A stretch of 64,000 nucleotides of DNA from Leptospira_A sp046736045 (GTDB lineage: Bacteria > Spirochaetota > Leptospiria > Leptospirales > Leptospiraceae): positions 1,984,001 through 2,048,000 of the forward strand of contig NZ_CP177134.1 in the NCBI RefSeq assembly GCF_046736045.1, given 5' to 3'. Positions 15,664 to 25,118 of this stretch are shown in pieces. Numbering within the stretch: the first letter of the stretch is position 1; every line of letters starts with the position of its first letter. Below the pieces are notes generated by a model. The model saw only the letters and a program-made list of their open reading frames with translations. It was not told the DNA's origin and ran no database searches. Both the position numbers and the translations under genes were made by a program.

Positions 15664-17520
15664 TTATATGTTTTCCCATTCTTTATACTTTTCCGCGATT
15701 TTGTTTTCTATCGTTCCTATCTCACTACTGATCTCTTGCAGCTTTTTGTGATTTGCAGAATGGGTTTCCAAAGAAGAAGTAAGCTTTGATTTTTCGGATT
15801 CCAGCTCTTCGATTTCCTTTTCTATTTTTTTTCGAAGTTTGTCTTCTTTGGAATCCTTCTTGGAAACCGGATTTTTTTGTTCCGGGGTAGTTTCTATTTT
15901 GGATTCTTTGGAAGGAGTTTGTTCTTTATCTGAAATTTGTTTTTCCAGGAATGAAGAAAAAGTGCCTATGTAGGTGTCAATCTGTCCGTTTTCTTTAAAA
16001 ACTAACAAAGATTCCGCGACTCTATCCAGGAAATAACGATCATGAGAAACAGTAACAACTGTTCCTGGGAAACTATTCAAAAAATCTTCCAATATGGAAA
16101 GAGTTTGAATGTCCAGATCGTTCGTAGGTTCATCCAGGATTAAAAAATTCGGACCGCACATTAAAATTTGAACGAGATAGAGTCTTCTTTTTTCGCCTCC
16201 GGAAAGTTTGGCGATTTGGGAATGTTGGGTTTTTCCATCGAATAAAAACTGCTCCAATATTTTCGAGGCAGTGATTTTTTCCCCCTCGTCATTGGTGATG
16301 TATTCTCCCGCATATTTTTTTATATAATCCAATACGTTCATTTCCAAAGGCAACTCTCTGCTGATTTGATCGAAGTATCCGATTTTGGTGTTGATGCCCG
16401 GTTTGATAAAACCCGAATCCGGCTGCAATACACCTGCGAATAAGTTGAGTAAGGTGGACTTGCCCACACCATTGGGACCTATGACTCCCAGTCTTTCTTT
16501 TGCTTTGAAATAATAAGTAAAATCTTTTACGATCGGTCTATCTTGAAATGATTTTTGGAGAGAATGGATTTCCAGAATGGTTTTCCCTTGGCGCTTTGCG
16601 GCAACACTTAGTTCCAGCTCTTTTTGAAGCTCGAACACTTCTCTATTTTTCAGAGACTCTGCGCGATCAATCCTCGCTTTTTGCTTCGTGGAACGGGCTT
16701 TAGGTTGTCTTTTGAGCCATTTGATTTCCTGTTTTAAAAACTGTCTGGCTTTGTCTTCCTGTTTGAGTAAGGTTTCTTCTCTTTCTATTTTTTTCTCCAA
16801 ATACTGGGAGTAGTTTCCTTCATAATTGAAAAAATTGCCCCGATCTATTTCCAGGATTTTAGTAACCACTCTGTCCAAAAAATAACGATCATGAGTGATG
16901 AGAATGATTGCTTTTTCACAAGTAATCAGATAATCTTCCAACCAAAGAATCGAGGTTACATCCAAATGGTTCGTCGGTTCATCCAAAATCAAAAGATTGC
17001 TTTCTTCAATGAGAGACTTTGCGAGTTCTACTTTTTTGAGCATTCCACCGGAAAGTTCGGACATCTTTCTTTCTAGGTGATTGACACCTAACTCAGATAA
17101 TATGGATTTGATTTGGGCTTCGTAATCCCATGCCTGCAAACGATCCATCTCCTGCATGAGCCTGGTATAATTTTTTTCAGCTTCTTCCGTTCCCGATTCC
17201 AAAGAGTCACAAGCAGCTTCGTAATCGTGAATGAGGGAAACCATCTTTCCACCGCCGCGATATATATGATCTAAAATGATTTCATCGGGATCGAAAGTAG
17301 GGTTTTGTTCCAGGACTGCGATTTTTAATTGTTTGTTGGGGACAATGTTTCCCGCATCTAACTCTTCTTTGCCGAGGATGGCTCGAAGCAATGTGGATTT
17401 ACCCGAACCATTGATTCCGACGATTGCAACTTTTTCCAACTCGGAGATTCCGAAATCCAGATTTTTGAATAAAACTTTTTCACCGATGATTTTGGTTAAT
17501 TTAGAAAGAGAAAGTAACAA
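15664..17520 (-). CDS. ABC-F family ATPase (Uup-like)
   Basis: 618 residues with two ABC modules and no membrane segments. The first module has GINGSGKSTLL near residue 36, signature LSGGMLKKVELAKSL and LILDEPTNHLD. The second has GPNGVGKSTLL, LSGGEKRRLYLVQIL and LILDEPTNDLD. The interdomain linker is highly basic (KWLKRQPKARSTKQKARIDR), as in ABC-F proteins that bind the ribosome. The C-terminus is a Glu/Lys-rich coiled coil, typical of Uup, which binds nucleic acid. It is a translation or DNA-repair associated factor by family. It stands as a single gene. Confidence 0.9.
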   Translation of the reverse strand: MLLSLSKLTKIIGEKVLFKNLDFGISELEKVAIVGINGSGKSTLLRAILGKEELDAGNIVPNKQLKIAVLEQNPTFDPDEIILDHIYRGGGKMVSLIHDYEAACDSLESGTEEAEKNYTRLMQEMDRLQAWDYEAQIKSILSELGVNHLERKMSELSGGMLKKVELAKSLIEESNLLILDEPTNHLDVTSILWLEDYLITCEKAIILITHDRYFLDRVVTKILEIDRGNFFNYEGNYSQYLEKKIEREETLLKQEDKARQFLKQEIKWLKRQPKARSTKQKARIDRAESLKNREVFELQKELELSVAAKRQGKTILEIHSLQKSFQDRPIVKDFTYYFKAKERLGVIGPNGVGKSTLLNLFAGVLQPDSGFIKPGINTKIGYFDQISRELPLEMNVLDYIKKYAGEYITNDEGEKITASKILEQFLFDGKTQHSQIAKLSGGEKRRLYLVQILMCGPNFLILDEPTNDLDIQTLSILEDFLNSFPGTVVTVSHDRYFLDRVAESLLVFKENGQIDTYIGTFSSFLEKQISDKEQTPSKESKIETTPEQKNPVSKKDSKEDKLRKKIEKEIEELESEKSKLTSSLETHSANHKKLQEISSEIGTIENKIAEKYKEWENI

Positions 17521-17568
17521 AGTTGCACCTCTACGTCATAAGAAGATGCGAAGCTAAAAAAGGTATTA

Positions 17569-20500
17569 TTATTTAACCTGCAAATTTTCCGTCCATTTGT
17601 TGATTTTGTTTTTGATGGTTTCCATCACTACGGGTTTGGATATATAATCATTCATCCCAGCTTCCAGACATCTTTCTTCCTCGCCTTTGACTGTACCTGC
17701 GGTTAGTGCAAGGATGGGTATCGTCTCTCCTTTGTTTATTTTTCGTATGGCGCGAGTGGCATCATAGCCGTTCATCTCCGGCATTTGGATGTCCATCAGA
17801 ATCAGATCCGGTAAATACAATTTGAACTTATCCACCGCTTCTTTGCCGTTTTCGGCTTCTACGATTTGGGATTGAGGAAAACATTTTTTAACAATTGTTT
17901 TTGTTAACAACATATTTACACTGTTATCTTCTACAATCATCACCGTAATGGATCTTTTATCTTTGGATGTAGTTTGCGAAGTTGTTATTTTGTCTTTGAT
18001 TCGTTTCGGTTTTTCTCTGATTTTTGCAAGACTTGCAAAGAGTTGTTCCATTTTGATCGGTTTAACAATTCTTAGTTGAACTTCCAATCTTGAACATTCT
18101 CTCTCCACTTCCAAGTCATTGGACGAACTATGCAAAAAAATAATCGGCTGTTCTTCTGCGGAAAGTCCCATCTTGGTTCTGATGTTTCTGATCACTTCGA
18201 GTCCGTCCATATAAGGCATGTGATAGTCTATCAAAATCACATCGTAATCTCTTTGCCTGTTTATCTTTTCCAATGCCTCGATTCCGTTGGTCGCAAGATC
18301 GGCATCGATGTTTTTTGTTGCAAGCATCTCGCGAAGGATGATCAGATTGTTCGAGTTATCATCTACAATCAGAATCTTTTTTATTTTCAATTCGAGATTG
18401 AGTTCGGGTAGTTCGCCATTTTCCGATTTTAGTTTCAAAGGAAAATAAAAACAGCTCCCCCTACCTGGCTCACTCTCTAATTGAAGTTTGGTGTTCATCA
18501 ATGCCAATAGTTGATTGGAGATGGCAAGTCCGAGTCCCGTTCCCCCGTATCTTCTCGTTGTGGAAGAATCTTCCTGTTCGAATGCTTCGAATATCTTTTG
18601 TCTGTTAGATGCGGAAATTCCGATCCCCGTATCTCTTACGGAAAACATAAAATCTTTGATCGGATTTGTAATCTGGGGATTCAAACATTCGATTTTGATT
18701 TCAATCTCCCCGGAATGGGTGAACTTTACCGAGTTCCCCAGCAAATTGACCATAACCTGTCTTAGTCGGACGGAATCCGCCCATATAAACCTCGGAGTAT
18801 TTGTATGGATATTGAGTAAAATTTCCAATCCTTTTTCGTGCGCTTTGTACTTTACCATATCTCCGATTTGACCGGCGAGTTCGAAGATGTCCACTTTTTC
18901 GATATGCAAGTCCATCTTGCCGGCTTCGATTTTCGAAAAGTCCAGAATATCATTGATCAGATCCAATAACGAAATCGCAGATTGATGAACCGTCTGCATG
19001 TACTGCTGCTGCGTACTGTCCAGTTTGGTTTTCATCAACAGATCGCTGAAACCGATGACTCCGTTGAGTGGAGTTCTGATTTCGTGACTCATATTCGCGA
19101 GAAATTCCGACTTGGATAAGTTAGCCGCTTCCGCTTTCAATCTGGCATCTATCACGGCCTTTTCCATTAACTTTCGTTCGGTGATATCGGTATGTGTTCC
19201 TATTACGCGTTTGGGTTGTTTGTCTTTCGTCCAGAGGACCACTTTTCCCCTGTCCAAAACCCATTTGAATGTTCCGTCTTTGCATAACATTCTATGTTCG
19301 TAGGAATAAAACGGTGTTTCTCCGTTAAAATGTTGGTTTAGTTTTGCATAACACAATTCTTTATCATCGGGGTGGATTCGCTTATCCCATTCTTCCAAAG
19401 TATCGCCGACTTCGTTATCATTATAGCCTAACATTCGTTTCCACTGGCTGGAATAAAAAACTTTGTTTGTCTGCGCATCCCAATCCCAGATTCCGTCTCC
19501 GGAACCTTCCAAAGCAAATTGCCAACGCTCCTCACTTTTTTTAAGCTGCTTTTGAGTTTCTTTCAGCTGGGAAATATCACTGGCAATTCCCAGGTAACCG
19601 ATGATTTCCTGATTTTCGTTTCTGATCGCCGTAACGATCAATTGAACGGGAAATGAAGTTCCGTTTTTGCGAACGTAAGACCACTCTCTTGATTCGTATT
19701 GTCCGAGCCTTGCACTATAAACCATCGTATCGAATCCACTGATGGGTTTTCCGATTTCCTTGCTCAACTGTTCGGAGCGCAACCGGACTTCTTCTTCTTT
19801 ATGAATGATAATGGGAGTTTGCAATCCTATCATTTCTTCTGCGGTATAACCGAGTAAGGTCTCGGCACCTTTATTAAAGTTTGTGAATACTCCATTGAGG
19901 TCGGTGGTTGTTATGGATACTTGAGTACTCGCATCCATGATCGTTTGTAAATTTCCGAGAGCAAAACTTAGCTTTTGATCCGCAATTACTTTGTCGGTGA
20001 TGTTGTTGATTTGGGCTACAAAGTGATGGGCAGTTCCGTCTAATGAGCGTATAATGGAAATGCTGAGCAATGCATAGAGAATGGATCCGTCTTTTCTGTA
20101 GTATCTTTTTTCTATTTGGTAATTGTCGCCTTTCTTGTCTAAAAACTTTTCCAGATGAACAATGCTTTTTTTCAAGTCCTCTTCATAAGTGACTTCTTGA
20201 AATGTTTTGCCTTTTAATTCTTCTTTAGGATAACCGAACATTTCGCAAAGACTTTGGTTCACTTCCTGGAATTCCCCATCCAAACTGACAATCGCCATTC
20301 CCATCGCTGCGGAATCAAAGGCTTTTTTGAATTGTTCTTCGGTGATAGAGCGGTTGATCTCATCTAACTTGACTTCGTTGATGTCCTGTATCGAACCGTG
20401 GATTCTTACACATTTCCCGTCTACGAATTCAGGGTTGCCTTTGGCTCTTGCCCAGAACTCCCTACCTTTGACTGTCAAAAGTTGAATTTCAATATCATAA

Positions 20501-21951
20501 GTGGTTCCTTTGGTAATCGCCTCTTCGAAAACTTCCAAAAATTTTTCGCGACTTTTCCCTTCTTTCACTAACCCCATTGCATAATTTACATCAGGAGTAT
20601 AGGAATCATCCATCTCATACATTGCTTTCGTTTCTTTGGACCACCATAATGTATTTGTCAGAAGGTCAATATCCCAACCTCCGATGTGAGCAATTGTATT
20701 TGTTTCTTCGAGTCTTTTGTAAACGCGGCGGATTTCATTTCTTTGTCGCAAAATTTCTTCTTCGATTTTTTTTCTTTCCGATATGTCTTGAACGTAGCCA
20801 AACATTGATTTAACGGAATTGTTTTCATCATACACGGGAGTGGAATAATCGATTACGGTAATAATGGAACCGTCTTTTTTTACAACTCTGTATTCCTGGA
20901 CAAAGTAGGTTAACTTCTGTTTAATATAAAGTTCTACTTCCAGTTTGATCCTTTCCAGATCATTCGGATGGATCAGTTCCATATACTGATTTTTTCTGTT
21001 CATGATATCCGTAGCGGAATATCCGAATAAATTTTCCACGTTCGGGGAAATATATTCCATGGGCCAACCGGGTTCCGCCTTCCATTTGAAAACTACCGTG
21101 GGGCCGTTGATGAAAATGCCTCTTTCTTCTTCGATGGTTTTTTGGAGATTGTATGTCTCCGTGATATCCCTGGCTACCGATATGACTTCCGTTATTCGGT
21201 TGTCTTCGTTATAAATCGGAGAAATGATCGCATGAAATCTTTTTTCTTCATTTTCGAAAAGAATCGAATAACTTAAGTTTGTTTTTTCTCCCGTTTTGAT
21301 CGTATGGGAAATACAATTTTCCATACGATCCGCCAAAGCTTCCGGGAACGGCAGACTTCTGAGCGGCTTTCCTGTAAATTCCTGAGGTGGAACCAAATAT
21401 AAGTTTATATTTTGTTTTTGAAAATCCTGAAAAATAAAATTCGAATCTAAAATAAAAATCAGATCCCCCACATTGTTAAGTAATGATGTTAGGCGAGCCG
21501 AGTTTTTCTGGGAAAGGATTTCGTTTTCTTTTAAGGTGCTGACATTGATATGGCTTCCGAAAAGTCTGATGGGTTTGCCTTCGTTGTTTCGAATGACAGT
21601 GCCTCTGCATTGGAGCCAGACTGTTTTGCCGTTTATGTGTTTGAAACGTAACGTCTCTTCGTAGAGTGGAGAACCTAGTTTGATATACTCCCTGTAACTT
21701 TCCGTGGCTTTCTCCACATCTTCGGAAAAAATAAGATCGGCCCATTGCAAATTATTTTCTTCGGCAAATTTAGGATCGTATCCCAGAGCGTTCCAAAAGG
21801 AATCTGACAGCCAGCTGTTTCCCGAATCTTCAAGGTCGGTGAGCCATATTCCATCAAGTGAATGTTTCAGTATAAAATCGAAAAGAGAAGGATCTGTTTT
21901 GAGATGATTGAAAAAATCATCTCTCAGGTAGTTTGTTTTTTTTGTACCCAT
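17569..21951 (-). CDS. Multi-PAS hybrid histidine kinase with two receiver domains
   Basis: 1460 residues with no membrane segment, so probably cytoplasmic. I count seven PAS/PAC units (about 20-140, 150-265, 275-395, 410-525, 540-655, 665-790, 805-920). A HisKA domain follows with SEFLANMSHEIRTPLNGVIGF (phospho-His in SHEIRTP, near 955), then a HATPase domain with NLLGNSVKFTHSG and YGGTGLGLAIS, and two receiver domains with the phospho-acceptor Asp in LIDYHMPYMDG and LMDIQMPEMNG. The first receiver has VDDN and the second VEDN. There is no Hpt domain, so the phosphorelay must finish on another protein. Ligands or cofactors of the PAS units are unknown. Monocistronic. Confidence 0.92.
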   Translation of the reverse strand: MGTKKTNYLRDDFFNHLKTDPSLFDFILKHSLDGIWLTDLEDSGNSWLSDSFWNALGYDPKFAEENNLQWADLIFSEDVEKATESYREYIKLGSPLYEETLRFKHINGKTVWLQCRGTVIRNNEGKPIRLFGSHINVSTLKENEILSQKNSARLTSLLNNVGDLIFILDSNFIFQDFQKQNINLYLVPPQEFTGKPLRSLPFPEALADRMENCISHTIKTGEKTNLSYSILFENEEKRFHAIISPIYNEDNRITEVISVARDITETYNLQKTIEEERGIFINGPTVVFKWKAEPGWPMEYISPNVENLFGYSATDIMNRKNQYMELIHPNDLERIKLEVELYIKQKLTYFVQEYRVVKKDGSIITVIDYSTPVYDENNSVKSMFGYVQDISERKKIEEEILRQRNEIRRVYKRLEETNTIAHIGGWDIDLLTNTLWWSKETKAMYEMDDSYTPDVNYAMGLVKEGKSREKFLEVFEEAITKGTTYDIEIQLLTVKGREFWARAKGNPEFVDGKCVRIHGSIQDINEVKLDEINRSITEEQFKKAFDSAAMGMAIVSLDGEFQEVNQSLCEMFGYPKEELKGKTFQEVTYEEDLKKSIVHLEKFLDKKGDNYQIEKRYYRKDGSILYALLSISIIRSLDGTAHHFVAQINNITDKVIADQKLSFALGNLQTIMDASTQVSITTTDLNGVFTNFNKGAETLLGYTAEEMIGLQTPIIIHKEEEVRLRSEQLSKEIGKPISGFDTMVYSARLGQYESREWSYVRKNGTSFPVQLIVTAIRNENQEIIGYLGIASDISQLKETQKQLKKSEERWQFALEGSGDGIWDWDAQTNKVFYSSQWKRMLGYNDNEVGDTLEEWDKRIHPDDKELCYAKLNQHFNGETPFYSYEHRMLCKDGTFKWVLDRGKVVLWTKDKQPKRVIGTHTDITERKLMEKAVIDARLKAEAANLSKSEFLANMSHEIRTPLNGVIGFSDLLMKTKLDSTQQQYMQTVHQSAISLLDLINDILDFSKIEAGKMDLHIEKVDIFELAGQIGDMVKYKAHEKGLEILLNIHTNTPRFIWADSVRLRQVMVNLLGNSVKFTHSGEIEIKIECLNPQITNPIKDFMFSVRDTGIGISASNRQKIFEAFEQEDSSTTRRYGGTGLGLAISNQLLALMNTKLQLESEPGRGSCFYFPLKLKSENGELPELNLELKIKKILIVDDNSNNLIILREMLATKNIDADLATNGIEALEKINRQRDYDVILIDYHMPYMDGLEVIRNIRTKMGLSAEEQPIIFLHSSSNDLEVERECSRLEVQLRIVKPIKMEQLFASLAKIREKPKRIKDKITTSQTTSKDKRSITVMIVEDNSVNMLLTKTIVKKCFPQSQIVEAENGKEAVDKFKLYLPDLILMDIQMPEMNGYDATRAIRKINKGETIPILALTAGTVKGEEERCLEAGMNDYISKPVVMETIKNKINKWTENLQVK

Positions 21952-22239
21952 ATTGACCGATTCGTAGTAATGCTAAAAGACAATTCCCCTCCGTAAAGTG
22001 AAAATCAAATCCTTTTGTCTTTTATTTCGGGAAGAAATTTATTTCCAATCATATAACTTGCATTAAATTTAGAACGCCGGTAGTCCGATCGGTTCCTTTG
22101 GTTTTTTTGGCTAAGGATTGTCCGAAGAGAGGTCTTCCTTTTTCCGAAAACGGATTCCGCCCGAGTTTTGCGGGGTTGATTCGCGGGGAACTTATGTCAC
22201 TTGACCAAAATCCGGCAATTTGAGAGAATGAAGTAGGGT

Positions 22240-24849
22240 ATGTTCTACAATTATTTATTCATCATCCTTTGTGTTTTCGGAACTTTGATTTTTTCTACTG
22301 CCGATGTTTACGGCCAAGGAAAAAGAAATCAGGGCTGGTCGGTAAATTCCAGCGGAGGGGCCTTGATGATTCAGGGAAATGAAGTCATTTCCGCTCGGGA
22401 GGGGTTTCGTTTCAAGTCTCCCCAGAATCTGAATCCAAATCAGGAAATTGACTATTATCTGGCGTTAGGTGAGTTTTATTTAAAGAGAAAGGATAAAGTT
22501 GGTATTGCGAATATTCTTTATGACTTGAGAACCAAAAAAGGAGAATACTCTTTTGCAGATGCGCTTCTTACTTCTTTATGGAAACAAACCCAGGGCGAAG
22601 ATGTTCAGGCCATTAAAGTTTTAGATTCATACATCCAAAAAGAACCGAATACCTATTTCCGGAATTTGGCAAAAAACATGCATGCCAATCTTTTCCAAAG
22701 CGGAGAAGACGAAAAAAAAGCAATGATCCGAATGGATTGTTTGAAAACAAAACCTTATTATGCGCTTTGCCGCGTCTTCCGGTTGCAATACTATATTGAT
22801 TTGCCGAACGGAAAAGAAAAGGAGATGCACAAACAATATGTGAATATCATGCGGGTAGCATCTCCTTTTTTTGAAGATCCGCTTCTTGAATGGATTCCGC
22901 TTTTGGATCGGATTGATGAAGACCTTCCCGCCAAACTCGCATTTCTTGGTTTGATCAGGGAAGCTTTTTATTTTCAAAATATGATTATGGATTTTGAAAG
23001 GATCGCTGACGGAGATGTGAGCGAAAACTCGATTGAAAGGCTTTCTTTTTTCCAAACTTTGGGAGGAGATTATTCTCTCGCGGAAGAATCGCTATTACAT
23101 TATCTCAGGATCACCAAAAGTAAAAAAACTTCCTATACCAATCGGATTTATTTGAAATTGGGCGTGCTTGCTTTTCTTCAAAAAGATTATAAAAAATCAG
23201 TGGATTATTATCTGAAACTGGATTTGTCGAATTGGTCTTCCAATATCCTTCATCCTGTTCTGAATGAACCGATTACGATTACCGGAGCAAAAGATTTAAT
23301 TGCCGTTAGTGTCTGGAAAGCACAAAACGCAGATAATGCGATTCGTGCCCTTCAGAAAATCCAGGATCCTGAAAAACTGACGGAAGATGACATTTGGCCG
23401 AAACTGAGATTGGCTCAAATCATCATGGACCAAAACCCTGAAATTTCCTCACAGATTGCGGATGAAATCATTTATATGGCGGCAGGAAAAGGTTGGCGTC
23501 GTTTGGAATACGCGGCCACTGTTTTGCAAGGTTACAATCAAATTTATAGAAAGGAATTCCGCAAATCCACAATTGAATTCACAAAGAGCAGAGGTATTCT
23601 TGATACGGAAAATTCGTTCTACTCTTCCGAGTTCGTCCGAAATTTCGGATTTGTTTTTGCGCATACCGCTTCCGGAAAAAGAGGCCCGATCACGGTACAC
23701 ATTCGGGAAGGAATTTCCGATTATAAGAATTCTTCCCTTTATGAAGATTTGTTTTTGATTCGAAATTACAGACCGGTTTCTTTTTCTACGGATCAATTTT
23801 GGGATTATTCCATTCAGTTTTTAAAGGATGAATCGGATGGTTGGGGACTTTTGGATTCTTTGTACAATTACGAATCCATTAAACGAAGGTTAAGTGATAA
23901 GGGCAAACCTCAATCGCTTTTTCAAATCCAATTTATAGAAACCCAATTCAAATATCTTTCGGGCTTTCACACCCAAAGAGAATCAAAATTTTTTGATTCC
24001 ACATATGTAGACAGCAGACAAACGGAATCCATGATTTTGACCAAAGGCGAAGAAGAATCAGTGGTTAAGACTTTGGAAGCATCCAAAAATCCTTCCATCA
24101 TAGTATTGCCTTATAAAGATTCGATATTTTTGTTTTTTTATAATCCTAAAGAATCCAAAAAAAATACTCTGACTTGGAAAGAAATCAAAACCACCCGCTT
24201 CGAATCGATCGAAGTTACGGAATCGATTAAGGATTTTTATTATCTAACGCGTGAATCCGAACGCCATCAGATATATCTCAACGAACCCGGACTTGTCGCT
24301 TCCCGTTTTTTGAAAAAAGAATTCAAGGACAAAGATTTTTTTCTCTTTTATTCCATGATGCCGAACACAGATTCTTCGAAGTCATTATCGGTTGTTAGTT
24401 GGGGATGCCCTTTTCCCGCTCCCGTCCAAGGACTGAAAACGGTAGAAACCGCTTATTTCGAAGGCTCAAGGATCCTGAAGGAAAAAGAACGCGCTCATCT
24501 TTGGGACTTTGATGCGCAGTCTAAAAATTCCTCCTTTCGGGACTTGAACTGGGTTTGCAAGAATACTTCGGGAAATTTCGAGGAAGTGAGTTTGAATCGC
24601 CTTTCGAGAAGGATAGATTACAGAACCGTTCCACGTGCGATCATTTATTCCGATCGTGTGCTCTCCAAATCCTTGCAGGATTCCTATCCATTGCATTTGT
24701 CCTGGCTTCAGTTTTGGTTCCGTTCCGGAGTAAAATCAGTTTTTTATAAACCGAAGTGGTCTTATTCGGATCTGCCGGGTGCGCTTTCGTTACTTGATCC
24801 CGCTTTTTTCAGAGAAGAGGGCAGTGTAATCACCCAATCCCCGCATTAA
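22240..24849 (+). CDS. Large secreted TPR-type protein, C-terminal part CHAT-like
   Basis: 869 residues with a signal peptide (MFYNYLFIILCVFGTLIFSTADVYG begins the protein). Residues 60-450 are helical, with repeated pairs such as ALGEFYLKRKD and VLAFLQKDYKKSVDYYLKL, consistent with TPR. The last 270 residues follow the order of a CHAT (caspase-like) fold: IIVLPYKDSIFLFFYNP, FLFYSMMPN, then RVLSKSLQDSYPLHLSWLQ and SGVKSVFYKPKW. The usual catalytic His and Cys are not evident, so any CHAT domain is degenerate. This is pattern inference, not an assignment. Single gene on the plus strand. Confidence 0.6.
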   Translation: MFYNYLFIILCVFGTLIFSTADVYGQGKRNQGWSVNSSGGALMIQGNEVISAREGFRFKSPQNLNPNQEIDYYLALGEFYLKRKDKVGIANILYDLRTKKGEYSFADALLTSLWKQTQGEDVQAIKVLDSYIQKEPNTYFRNLAKNMHANLFQSGEDEKKAMIRMDCLKTKPYYALCRVFRLQYYIDLPNGKEKEMHKQYVNIMRVASPFFEDPLLEWIPLLDRIDEDLPAKLAFLGLIREAFYFQNMIMDFERIADGDVSENSIERLSFFQTLGGDYSLAEESLLHYLRITKSKKTSYTNRIYLKLGVLAFLQKDYKKSVDYYLKLDLSNWSSNILHPVLNEPITITGAKDLIAVSVWKAQNADNAIRALQKIQDPEKLTEDDIWPKLRLAQIIMDQNPEISSQIADEIIYMAAGKGWRRLEYAATVLQGYNQIYRKEFRKSTIEFTKSRGILDTENSFYSSEFVRNFGFVFAHTASGKRGPITVHIREGISDYKNSSLYEDLFLIRNYRPVSFSTDQFWDYSIQFLKDESDGWGLLDSLYNYESIKRRLSDKGKPQSLFQIQFIETQFKYLSGFHTQRESKFFDSTYVDSRQTESMILTKGEEESVVKTLEASKNPSIIVLPYKDSIFLFFYNPKESKKNTLTWKEIKTTRFESIEVTESIKDFYYLTRESERHQIYLNEPGLVASRFLKKEFKDKDFFLFYSMMPNTDSSKSLSVVSWGCPFPAPVQGLKTVETAYFEGSRILKEKERAHLWDFDAQSKNSSFRDLNWVCKNTSGNFEEVSLNRLSRRIDYRTVPRAIIYSDRVLSKSLQDSYPLHLSWLQFWFRSGVKSVFYKPKWSYSDLPGALSLLDPAFFREEGSVITQSPH

Positions 24850-24995
24850 ATCGGCAAAAGGGCACAAATTGTAATGAGACATAATTTCCACACTAGAATC
24901 ATTTTTTTCAAAAAATATAGGCTGACAGAGTATGAGTAATTCCAATACTTATCAGTTATTCATCTCTCCTTAGGAGGAAGAGTTACACATCCGCG

Positions 24996-25118
24996 ATGGA
25001 CCCCGATAGTATTATTATTTTGCCGCTTATTTTATCATTCTTCCCCAGTTTTGAACTGTCATCATTCCGATCTTTGCCTTCCCAGTTTAATCAAAGAAAC
25101 GAGTTCTTATGGAACTAA
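24996..25118 (+). CDS. Possible short leader ORF overlapping the CNNM gene start
   Basis: An ATG at 24996 opens a 40-codon frame (MDPDSIIILPLILSFFPSF start) whose TAA at 25116-25118 lies just inside the CNNM coding region, which begins at 25109. The peptide is hydrophobic at its N-terminus. A strong TTAGGAGG lies upstream but about 18 nt from the ATG, too far for a standard ribosome site. It may be chance; translational coupling to the next gene is only a possibility. Confidence 0.2.
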   Translation: MDPDSIIILPLILSFFPSFELSSFRSLPSQFNQRNEFLWN

